Below, one piece after another: positions 34,401 to 47,400 of a stretch of DNA of 64,000 nt. Every line of letters starts with the position of its first letter. The first letter of the stretch is position 1. Position numbers and translations under genes: made by a program. Origin of the DNA: Arcuatula senhousia (lineage: Eukaryota; Mollusca; Bivalvia; Mytilida; Mytilidae); assembly GCA_963971305.1 (NCBI GenBank), contig OZ020308.1, positions 20,829,838 through 20,893,837 on the forward strand. Reading direction: 5' to 3'. Below the pieces are notes generated by a model. That model ran no database searches and was not told the origin of the DNA. It was given only the letters and a program-made list of their open reading frames with translations.

Positions 34401-37400
34401 TCTTTCTAATTAACTACATTCCACAATAACTTGGTAAACCATATGGGTCCAAGGTAGCAAATAGACCCCTTGATTAGTAGGAGCTGTAAGATCCCCATGC
34501 ATGAAGCTTAATTGTTTAATTCTTCCCATCCCTCCTTTTTTCAGTGTCAGTCAAACATAGCAATTACTTGTAAACAACTAAACAGAATAAATTTAAATTA
34601 TCATAGACGTTAGACATTATCATATTTCAGCCAATCAAGGACATTTGCAAACAATGACAATTAAAACATTTATGATTTAAAACACTATATGTAATGATAT
34701 AAATTATAATGCATATGTATTGTTTCTAGGACCATAAGGAACAATTTGGCAATCCATATTTAGGACGTAAAAATGCTTTACCAAGTAATCGATTGATTTG
34801 GGAGGTATTTACAGAGTGGAAATTTCACTTGTAGCAAACATTTCTTCTTTAACACTTGTATATGTTATTTATACAAATTTGTTATACTTCAGTAGATTTT
34901 TTTTCTATATAAAATACAGGTTAACATTTTAACTATTTCATTTTATATTTGGTAAAGTTTTATTTCCCTAGGTAAATAGTAAAACTACAACCCTCATGAA
35001 ATAATAAGAACCTCACGGAAACAATTAAACTGTTTACCTCTAGACCAGTAAACAAAAATCTGACAAGAATTAGAGACTTACTGTCAAAAGCATATATAAG
35101 AATTAATTTATGGTATATTTTAAACAGACCATGTATAATTAATGTATATCTATTTAATAAGCACATGGGGATAGCATTTTGTTGTAGACGCCTGTGATGA
35201 AAGTTTTTTCCGATGCTGCTACATCAGTGAAGGCGTTAACTTTTTTGTAAGACTTTTGTGGATATGAAATTGAATTCCATGAAAAGTATAATATCTAGGC
35301 GTCTGATATTTGGTATACAGACAGTTGGGTTGTTTTTACACAACTTGCACCATGTCTGACTGTGACCCCGTGTTTATGCTTCAATGACTCTGTGAACTAT
35401 TACCGGTAGGTTTTTTCAAGGCATAAACTTCTTTGTAAGACTTTTGTGGAAAATTCATTACATATAAAGTATAATACCTGGAAATATATATGTATAAAGA
35501 ATAAATAATAGTTTTTTTGGTGCACAGAAATATGTGTAAGAAATAATGACGATTTGCAATAAACTATATTAGACCCATAATGCACAGAAAATCACAATTT
35601 ATATCACAAAAATATCGTTATTAATTTCATGCCTCCTAGCAATATTCAGGTGAATGTGATGTTATATAAATATATTTATATATAGGCATCTGATACACTT
35701 GGGGTTTTGGTCTTGGGAACTGGGAGATAATTAGAATTAGGTATTATTGTTTGGGGGGCAATATATAGTTTTAATAAGGAAGGGGTATCCTTTTTAGCTC
35801 ACCTGACCCGAAGGGTCATGTGAGCTATTGCCATCACTTTGCGTCCGTCGTCCGTCCGTCGTCCGTCGTCTGTCGTCCATTGTCCGTCGTCCGTTACCTT
35901 TTTTCAAACATCTTCTTCTCTAAAACTGCTTGACCAATTGCAGCCAAAATTTATATGGTTGTTCCTTAGGGTATTGTGCAAAAAGTTTGCGTTGGGATTT
36001 TTGATACGTCAAAAAACATGGCCACTGTTACTAAAAATAGAACAGGGGGGTCAAATACAGTTTTTTGCAAAAAACTCAAAAACGGTCACAGATATCAAAA
36101 TTCTGGCATAGGGTAAAAGTGATCAGCACCTCAAGATCTACCTGCCCTGAAATTTTCAAAAAGATCCAACAACCGATGTAGGAGTTATTGCCCTTTTTCT
36201 GGATTTTTTCAAAATTTTGCACTTATTTAGCCCTATATCTTGAAAACTATACAAGATATTTTAAAAATTCAAATTGCATATGATTAAGCAGGTCAAGATC
36301 TTCATTTCATGTAATTAGGTCAAAGCTGTAGAACCATTTCTTTTAGGAGTTATGGCCCTTAAAGCATCAAAATTTACCATTTTTCATTACTTTTCCCCTG
36401 AATTTCAAAGATGAACTTGTCTGACACCATACATCCAACTTCAACCAAACTTGGCACAGTTGCTTAATAGCATAATTGCTACAATTCTATCGTTCGGATT
36501 TTTGATTCGTAAAAAAATATGGCCGCCATGGCTAAAAATAGAACATAGGGGTAAATTGCAGTTTTTTGCTAATTACTCAAAAATAGTTACAGATATCATA
36601 ATTCTGATGGGAGACAAAAGTGATCAGCATCTCAAGATCTACCTGCTCTGAAATTTTCAAGAAGATCCAACAATTGACATAGGAGTTATTGCCCTTTTTC
36701 TGGATTTTTATACGACCGCAAAAAATTTGCGGACGTATTATGGTATGATGCTGTCGTCGTCGTTGTCGTCGTCGTCGTTGTCGTCGGTGTCTGTTAACTT
36801 TTTAGTGTTTCCACAATAACTTTAGTTCCAGTTATCCGATTGCTATGAAACTTTACAATGATGTTCCTTACCATAAAAGGATGCATGGGATTGATTTTGG
36901 GGGTCCCCCCATTTTTCGTTTAGAAATTAGGGGCCAAAAAAGGGCCAAAAATACTACTTTTTTGTTTGTTTCCACAATAACTTTAGTTCTAGTTATCCAA
37001 TTGCTATGAAATTTGACAGTGATGTTCCTTACCATACAAGGATGAATGGGATTGATTTTGGGGGTCCCCCCTTTTTTTGTTTCGAAATTAGGGGCCCAAA
37101 AGGGGGAAAAAATTCAAATATTTTACTTGTTTCCACCATAACTTTGGTCCTAGTTGGCCTATTGCTGTGAAATTTGTCAAGAATGTGTCTTACAATAAAA
37201 TAATGAACCTGATGAATTTTTGTGTCCCCCTTTTTCTCCGTTGTGTAATTAGGGGCCAAAAGGGGCCAAAATAAAAACTTTTTTATTTGTGGTCCGATTT
37301 CGAAATTTTTTTTTACATGTTTGTTCTTGTCAAATAGCGGATACAAAATTAAGAATTAATTTTTGCGACCCCCCCTTTTTCCCCCTATTACGTAATTAGG

Positions 37401-40400
37401 GGCCAAATGGGGCCAAAATCGAAACTTTTTTATTTGTGGTCCGATTTTGAAATTTTTTTTTGCAAGTTTATTTTTGTCAAGTAGCGAATCCAAATTTGAG
37501 AATTTATTTTTGCGACCCCCACCCCTTTTTCACCTGTTATGTAATAAGGGGCCAAAAGGGGCCGAAATTGAAACTTTTTTATTTCTGGTCTGATTTTGAA
37601 AATTTTTTTTGCATGTTTGTTCTTGTCAAATAGCGGATACAAAATTAAGAATTAATTTTTGGGACCCCCCCTTTTCCCCCTATTACGTAATTAGGGGCCA
37701 AATGGGGCTTTTTTATTTGTGGTCCGATTTTGAAAATTTTTTTTGCAAATTTATTCTTGTCAGGTAGCGATTCTAAATTTAAGAATAAATTTTTGGGGCT
37801 GTAATCATAATTTTAAAAAAAATTCTGGTTCGATTTTTAATTTTTTCCCCAAACATTATTCTTTTAAAGAGTAGAATACAACATTCAAAATTTATATTTT
37901 TAGCCCCTGGGTTGAAAGTCCATCAGAGAAGCATGTGTCAAAAACCTTTGTCAGTCCACCATGGGCTGCATGTGTCCAGAACAATAGACTATCCATATTA
38001 GGCCTAAAACGTACAAGGTTCAACATGTTGCGGTCGTATCATGCTGCGCTCGGCGAAGCTTTTTATTTTAAAATTTTGCACTTATTTAGCCATATATCTT
38101 GAAAACTATACAAGATATTTCAAAAATTTAAATTGCATATGATTAAGCACATCAAGATCTACATTTCATGTATATAGATCAAAGCTGTAGGACCATTTCT
38201 TTTAGGAGTTATTGTCCTTAAAACAACAAAATGTACCATTTTTCATTACTTTTCCCCTGAATTTTAAAGATTAACTTGTCTGACACCGTAAGACCAACTA
38301 TATCTTAACTTGGCACACTTGTTTAATAGCTTATATGCTACAACTCTATCGTTCAGATTTTTGATTCGTCAAAAAACATGGCTGCCATGGCTAAAAATAG
38401 AACATAGGGGTAAATTTCATTTTTTTGCTAATAACTCAAAAATGGTTTCAGATATCAAAATTGTGCAAGGATCAAAAGTGATCAGCATATTAAGATCTAC
38501 CTGTCCTGAAATTTCGGAAAAGGTCTGACTGCTGATGTGGGAGTAATTGCCCTTTTTCGTAATTTTTGCTAAATTTTGCACTTATTAAGCCCAATATCTT
38601 GAAAACAGAAATTTAAATGGCATATGGTTAAGCACAATAATATCTACAAAATATATGTATCTGTGTAGCTCAGGTGAGCGATTCAGGCTCCTGGGAGCCT
38701 CTTGTTGAGCTTACTAGCAGTATCCATGGTTATGTTTTAATACCAGTCTCATAAATCTAATAATATGATATTTTTTGTGCCCCAACTACATGTACAAACA
38801 TTGAGGAGCATTTAGTATTTGGATCTGTTCATCAATGACACTCGCAAACCAGATCTATTTTCAGGTTAACATTTCTCCTCCTATGTGTGAAATTATGTCT
38901 TTTGGACATGTTATTGTTTGAATTAATGATCCATTCTTGTTTGAATTAATGATCCTTTCAGAAACCTTTTTTAATGACCTCTGGCCTGCTTTTTCTTAGA
39001 AAGCTATATTCTGTTGAGTTTCATCTGCTTACTAAAACTTTCTGTTGGCTATGGGCCTTTTTTATTTATACAAAACATTTTTTCAGTACTAGATCTTATT
39101 GTGTAATACCTGTTACTTAAAGCTCTTGTTGCAAAACATAATTTGACTGGATTAGTGGACCATTTTGTTTACCTATTGTTTTTTTTTTACCTTGAATAAA
39201 TCTATTAGTTTTAATGGCCTGACATCATTTATATAGTTTTACCCTTTTCTGTCCGTCCGTAACACTTTGGTTAATTTCTTGGTTAAGGTCCATAACTCGG
39301 ATACAAGATGTTGAGGGGGTCAATGATATTTTGCCACTAGATGTGTCATGAGAAAGTAGGTCCTGTTACACATGAACAACTTTGAATAATTTCTTGGTTT
39401 AGGTCCAGATCCTAAGTTATACATGTTGGGGGTCAATGATATTCTAAGTCTCTGGCCCATAGTCACATTTTCTAAATTTTTTTCTTTTAAATTTTTAAAA
39501 CATGTAAAAGTGAAAGACAAAATCTTATAAATCTATGAACATTGTGAAAAATCATGTTTCTTTTTAACTTGTTAGCATGGTTAGCGCTACACTTTATATG
39601 TATACATTTGATGAAATATTATGAAATCAATTTAATTTAAAATTAAAAGAAACTTGTATATTTTTTCCTTCTTTGTAGCCAATAAAGAGTCTGATTGTAG
39701 CTTATAAAAAATATGTGAGAATTTTTTTTTATTTCCAGGGAAAGTTTGACAAACTAGCAGAATACAAGACAAGTAACATTATAGAACATTTGAAACCTGT
39801 CCCCCTTAATCCAGACCACACCCATTTCATCTTTGTTGACAATGGTTTAAGGAACGTGTATAAAGGAGTGGCAGAATTCAGGGCCAGATTCGAAAAGAAA
39901 TTGTCTGATCCATTAGAAAAAGGTTTGTAAGACGATGTTTTTCGCAAAGCGAACGGTTCATTATGAAAATCCTATTTTAATTTTGATTTTCCTTTAGCTT
40001 GGATTTCACACAAGACTGGAGTTTTCATATAAAAATGGAGCATGTTCAAATTATGTAACTGATCATATGTTATTTATGGTGTGACATTGTGTAATACTGT
40101 TACCAAATTACCAAACAAGAATGATCAATCTTAAAAGAAAACAGGAAAAAATATAGTTTCTCAACACAACACAAAAACAATCACATTTTTTTATTTACTT
40201 AGCACTTTTACTTTGGCTATATAAATTCTCTCATTTTTGCCCAGGTTTCACGAGTGAAAAATCTTGGTTAAAAAATGGTGAATGTTGGGTGGCAGGCAAA
40301 TGGGCAGGTGGGTGCTGAAGAAATTGTTGCAACAATTTTTATCTAAGGAACATCTAATCACAGCCACTTGAAATTTGGTATACAACATGGGGTGGTATCC

Positions 40401-41384
40401 CATAAAGTTGGATTTGATTTCAAGACTGTCGCTCACCTACTTCTTGTTAAACGAATTCTAGCCATTTTTTACTTTGACAATTTTTTACACTTTTAAAGGT
40501 GGAGAAGGTATCCCTGTGGTACTGATAGTCCTGGAAGGTGGCCGAGATGCTATCGAAGATGCTAAAACATCACTAAGTCAGAATATTCCTGTTATACTAT
40601 GTGAAGGCACTGGGAGAGCTGCTGATATTCTCGTCAATGCTTACAATGTGGGAGATGTGTGAGTAGAAAATCAGTCTCTGAATTCAACAAAAGTCTTAGT
40701 TCTTTGGGTTTCAAGCTACAAAGTTGCTTTTGAATTAAGAAAAATATATTTTAAAAATTCTAATAAAAGGAAAACTTGGGCTTTTGCTTCAAATGTTTAA
40801 TCTGGAAACGGTTGAAATTTAAAGTTCATTAACTACAGGCATGTCACTTTGACCTCTATATCATCTGCTTGAGATAAACCATTCAATTATAACTTTACTT
40901 TTATACTTAACATGAACATTGAATTTTTTATATTATCCTTGCTACAAGTACTATCAGTACTTTGATTTTCTTTTTTAAAGTAAATAGATCATTGTGACCT
41001 AAGTAACATGGTTAAATGATTTTCTCACAAGTTACACATGATAGTTGATTTCTCATGTTGCACTAATAAGTTGATCAACAAGACGCATTGTTTTGTAAGG
41101 CTGTGTAATGAAATGACAAAATGTGTTATGCGCATGTCTTTAAACTACAATTTCTATTATCTTTATTGCTGATAATATGAAGTCTTTTTTTTCTTCTGGT
41201 TCTACTGTGTCCTCCATTATAAAAACTGGCTGCCCTTTATAGCCCAGGCCAGGGGCATAAAAAATGGTAAACCCTTACACACACACACACACACACAAAA
41301 CAAGTTTCTTAATATAAGTGAGGCCAAGTAAAATAATATGTGTGGTTCCAGTCACATGTTATTTAAAAATAGGGTCGGTAGGTA

Positions 41385-41444
<60 letters not shown>

Positions 41445-44400
41445 AATGGAGATTAAATGTGAAAAGAGAAATGTAAACCCTATCATGGATGACTACTTGC
41501 AAGTTGAAGTTATCTAAACTGTTTGTGCTTCAATTGGTTTTTGTTGGTAATTGTACCGAGATGATTACTCATTCTCTCAATAATGTTGTTTTTGTTGCCT
41601 TTAATATTTTTTGGCTAACAAAATAATAACACTCCTACTTTTTTCTCATTTTGAAGAAGCAGTTCTGTTTTTGTTTTACCAATTTCATAATGGTAAGGAT
41701 AAGTGACTGCATGGTGGTCCCTTAAAGGAGGAATTTACAGACATCCTACTTGTCCTTAGTTTTGTGTTAATAAATGTAAAAAAAAATTGACAATTAAAAC
41801 TGATTTAAGTCTTGGGTCATAGACTACATGTATGCTTGGGTCAAAGAGCATCCTTCCTTTCTCTCTAGAATGTTCAGTTATTGTTATAAGGGGCAGAAAA
41901 GAAATAAGAATAACAAACCAACAAAAACAAACAAAAGAAAAGATTTTTTAAACAAAAAAAATCATAATTCAAATCAATTATTGGAACTCCGCTTAACCTC
42001 AGCTGTAACGGAGGTGCTGCTATCTAAGGAGGGTAATACAGAGAAGAAGAAGACGGAGATCGTAAATATGGTTACAATCAAAGTTCTTTTCATATGATCT
42101 CCTTTTAATGCATGAAAAAGGATGTGTTAGGATTACAGGATGTTTTAATCAAATAATTCCATGAAGGTAAATCCTTTTATCTATATTTACTTCCAGTTTT
42201 GTAATATTTATCATAATTTGGTCTACTGGTCAGAGCACGTGGGTAGACAAACAAATCTTTTAGCTGATATAAAAATAAACTACTCCTGATTGGTCAAGTA
42301 TATTTCATTCATGATTGATTTCCATATCAATCAGTGTTGGTCAAGCAATTGTTATTAACAATAACTGTTAATTTACTGGAAAACATATCCGACCATCCAG
42401 TGTTTATGCAGACAGCTTGGGTCATAAATAGGGCTTCTGAATTTGAAAGACATGATAACGACAAAAGATTTTTTAACTGATTATCGTAAAGGAATGACGA
42501 AAATTTTAGATAGTAAGATTCAGAGCGGTGTTACAATAAAAAAAACAACCATGATAAACCGGAAAACTTCGGGTCGGTCGTTTTTTTTTAACTTTTTTTT
42601 TCTTGGGATTGGAAAAAAAAGGCTAGGGTTGGGGGAAAACTTAGGGTCGGTCGGGCGGGCGACCAGAACCACACATATAATTTTACTTGGCCTGAGTAAC
42701 AAATGGATGCTTAAAGAGACAAACTATAACTAATAACAATTATGTTATTTGAATGTTCTATTCTACTTTCAGAGACTCTAAGAACTTCAGATCTAAGGTT
42801 AGGAAAGCTATTAAAAAGGCCTACTTTGAACTGAAAGAAGCTGACAAAAACAATCCCAAGGCAAAACAGAAAGCTCAGGAGGGCATTGAAGCAGTGTTTG
42901 AAAGTGTCAAAAAATGTATGGCAAAGAAACATCTTGTATGTATAATTTTATGATTTTTACGTGAAGCTATTTTAATATAAATCATTACAAGAGATCTGCC
43001 TTCCACCATGTGCTGAATTTTCCCCAATTTTTAAAGTTATTTTTAAATACATGTATTTGTATAGAATTTCAAAAACATATATTTGTATATTTGTTTAGTT
43101 CAAGAAGCCCTAATGAAGAAATTTTTGTAAACATTTTCTCAGTAACTACTAATCACAACTACTTGATATTTGGTATACAGCATAAGATAGGGGTCCTATA
43201 ATTTAGATTAGATTTCAAGTCTGTTGCTCATCTACTTCTTGTTTAACAAAATCCAGCCATTTTTGACTTTGACAGATTTTATAATTTCTAATTTTATATT
43301 AGTATTTTCAATGTTTTATGTTTTCTGATTTTAGATTAGTATTTTCAATGTTTTATGATTTCTAATTTTAGATTAGTATTTTCCACATCAATAAACATGA
43401 AGAACTTGATAATGAAATCTTGAAGATTCTACTGAAAGGTTTGTATTACTAGGAAAGTCTTAAGGGAAGGCCATATTATGTCTTATAGATACTAATACAG
43501 ATTCATAAGTTTTTGTCGCTTGAACTATATTGCAAAGTGACATATAGGAGTCACTTTGGCAATATATGTTTTCTTCTGTAAAATGGTGTTTTTGAGTTGA
43601 GATGTAAGATGTGTTCATGTTGGCTATCACAAAGGTTCAAAGGGCAACACAATTTCCACGTCACAATAAAATGTTTCCAAAGAAACATGACGTCACAATG
43701 TCATATTTCCAAGGAAATGCCATAGTTAAAGTAGCAATGCCACAATTGCAAGTCTCTAGGAGAATGCAACATGAACAATGTATGATTACAGAAGAAAAAG
43801 GTTCTTATACATGTTCTTAGAAAACTGACAATGATCTTTCACTAGTGATTGAACTTTTGGGGTCTTTTGGCTCGCTCTGCTGATGATTAAAATATAAACA
43901 TAAAAAAATCAGGACTTATATTTCTTTGAGTAGTACCAAATACTTGCTACAAGTTAAGGGTAGTCCCTAGCTTAAAAGCAAAAACTTGGTCTCTGCATTA
44001 GGATTACTGTAAACCAACTTATTTTCGCTGGCAATTTATATTTGTGGATTTTGCAAGGACAAAATTTTGCGAAAAGATATCGTCGCAAATTCACTCATTT
44101 CATAGTAATTTTAATTGTTTTTATGACTAATCGCGAAAAAGCCATATGACACAAAAGTGTGGAATATTGTAGTCGCGAAAATAAATTGGTTTACAGTATT
44201 TTTTTCAAAGAAACTGTTTTTATAAACTTAAGTTATATTATTGCAAAATAAGATTTATCGTATTTTTCTTTACAGCTAAAACAGGGGAGGCAACAGAGAA
44301 ACAAAGATTAGAGAGGCTTAAGCTTGCCCTGAGATGGGACAGAGCAGACATTGCCCAAGAGGAAATATTCAGGGAGGATGCTCTGTGGAGTAGAGGTAAG

Positions 44401-47400
44401 CTTGCCCTGGGTTTGGACAGAGCAGACATTGCCCAAGAGGAAATATTCAGGGAGGATGCTCTGTGGAGTAGAGGTAAGCTTGCCCTGGGTTTGGACAGAG
44501 CAGACATTGCCCAAGAGGAAATATTCAGGGAGGATGCTCTGTGGAGTAGAGGTAAGCTTGCCCTGGGTTTGGACAGAGCAGACATTGCCCAAGAGGAAAT
44601 ATTCAGGGAGGATGCTCTGTGGATTAGAGGTAAGCTTGTCATGAGATGGGACAGAGCAGACATTGCCCAAGAGGAAAAATTCAGGGAGGATGCTCTGTGG
44701 AGAAGAGGTAAGCTTGCCATGAGGTGGGGCAGAGCAGACATTGCCCAAGAGGAAACATTCAGGGAGGATGCTCCATGGAGTAGCGGTGAGCTTGCCTGAG
44801 GTGGGACAGAGCAGATATTGCCAAAGAGGAAACATTCAGGGAGGATGCTCTGTGTAGAGGTAAGCTTGCCTTAGGTGGGACAGAGCAGACATTGCCAAGG
44901 AGGGAATATTCAGGGAGGATGCTCTGTGGAGTAGAGGTAAGCTTTCCTTGAGATGGGACAGAGCAGACATTGCCCAAGAGGAAATATTCAGGGAGGATGC
45001 GCTGTGGAGTAGAGGTAAGCTTGCCCTGAGATGGGACAGAGCAGATATTGCCCAAGAGGAAATATTCAGGGAGGATGATCTGTGGAGTAGAGGTAAGCTT
45101 GCCCTGAGGTGGGACAGAGCAGACATTGCCCAAGAGGAAATATTCAGGGAGGATGCTCTGTGGAGTAGAGGTAAGCTTCCTTGAGACGGGACAGAGCAGA
45201 CATTGCCCAAGAGGAAATATTCAGGGAGGATGATCTGTGGAGTAGAGGTAAGCTTGCCCTGAGATGGGACAGAGCAGACATTGCCCAAGAGGAAATATTC
45301 AGGGAGGATGCTCTGTGGAGTAGAGGTAAGCTTGCCCTGAGATGGGACAGATCAGATATTGCCCAAGAGGAAATATTCCGGGAGGATGATCTGTGGAGTA
45401 GAGGTAAGCTTGCCTGAGGTGGGGCAGAGCAGACATTGCCCAAGAGGAAATATTCAGGGAGGATGATCTGAGGAGTAGAGGTAAGCTTTCCTGAGGTAGG
45501 ACAGGCAGACATTGCCGAAGAGGAAATATTCAGGGAGGATGCTCTGTGGAGTAGAGGTAAGCTTGCCCTGGTTTGAATCAGAGCAAACATTGCCCAAGAG
45601 GAAATATTCAGGGAGGATGCTCTGTGGAGTAGAGGTAAGCTTGCCCTGAGATGGGACAGATCAGATATTGCCCATGAGGAAATATTCAGGGAGGATGATC
45701 TGTGGAGTAGAGGTAAGCTTGCCTGAGGTGGGGCAGAGCAGACATTGCCCAAGAGGAAATATTCAGGGAGGATGGTCTGTGGAGTAGAGGTAAGCTTTCC
45801 TGAGGTAGGACAGGCAGACATTGCCCAAGAGGAAATATTCAGGGAGGATGCTCTGTGGAGTAGAGGTAAGCTTGCCCTGGTTTGAATCAGAGCAAACATT
45901 GCCCAAGAGGAAATATTCAGGGAGGATGATCTGTGGAGTAGAGGTAAGCTTTCCTGAGGTAGGACATGCAGACATTGCCAAAGAGGAAATATTCAGGGAG
46001 GATGCTCTGTTGAGTAGAGGTAAGCTTGCTCTGAGGTGAGACAGAGCAGATATTGCCAAGAAGGGAATATTCAGGGAGGATGCTCTGTGGATTAGAGGTT
46101 AGCTTGCCTGAGGTTTGACAGAGCAGACATTGCCCAAGAGGAAATATTTAGGGAGGATGCTCTGTGGAGAAGAGGTAAGCTTGCCCTGAGGTGGGGCAGA
46201 GCAGACATTGCCCAAGAGGAAACATTCAGGGAGGATGCTCTGTGGAGTAGAGGTAAGCTTGCCCTGGTTTGAATCAGAGCAAACATTGCCCAAGAGGAAA
46301 TATTCAGGGAGGATGCTCTGTGGAGTAGAGGTAAGCTTTCCCTGAGATGGGACAGAGCAGACATTGCCCAAGAGGAAACATTCAGGGAGGATGCTCCATG
46401 GAGTAGCGGTGAGCTTGCCTGAGATGGGACAGAGCAGATATTGCCTAAGAGGAAATATTCAGGGAGGATGCTCTGTGGAGAAGAGGTAAGCTTGCCATGA
46501 GGTGGGACAGGGCATATATAGGTTATAAAAGGATGAATGGCAGTCAGGGAAATGCTATTCATAAAAGTTTTCTTAGCATCTTCTAATCATAGCTGCTTGA
46601 TGTTTGGTATGCAGCAGTATGGAGTCCCATAATCCAGGATTCAATTTCAGGTATGTTGCTTTCTTACTTCCTGTTTAACGAAATCTGTCTGACATTTCTG
46701 ATTTTGACAGATTTTATAGATCAGATAAAAAAGATATATTTTTTTTATCCTTTCAATTGTAGGAAGCTTTGATGAGTCCCTGAAAACAGCCATCATGAAT
46801 GATAATGTGAAGTTTGTACAGATAATTCTGAACCAAGGGGTTGTCATGAGAGAATACTTAACACAGAAAAGATTGATGGAACTTTATAGAGAGGTAAAGG
46901 ATATTCATTAAACTTATTTTAAAGTGGTGGAACACAATTTATACCCCTGTAAACAAATAAAATTTCATAAAAGGTACCATATTGGTAAGTTTTCACATAG
47001 GCTTTTTTTTCTTTTTAAATTTGTATCCACTTCTCTGCAATGATTAATGATCAAATACCAGCGGTTTATTTTTCGCAGTGTTAAATTTTCATGATTAAAA
47101 GATTTTTGCAAACATAGCAAAAATTAGGCACAAATTTAAATTTTCCAATATTTGATATTTAGAAATCAACCTGTCTGTTTGCCTGTACTGATTTCTTGTA
47201 ATCACAACTTTGTCTAAACCACTTGATGGATTTTGATGAAACTTGACATGAAGAATTTCATTGGATATTTTTTTAATTTTTGTTTAAATTTCCATGGTTT
47301 AATATCGTAAATTTTCAGCTGGTAGGTTGGTGACCAGTGAAAAATATTCTGTGATAGTTTTTGCAGCAGCTACATCTTATCACAGCCTTTTGATATTTGG

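Noticed and set aside
44238..46562. Long minus-strand frames (up to 251 codons) rich in LPLLHRASSLNISSWAMSAL
   Set aside because: Antisense shadow of the 78-bp TRPM exon minisatellite; the plus strand carries the conserved TRPM motif.
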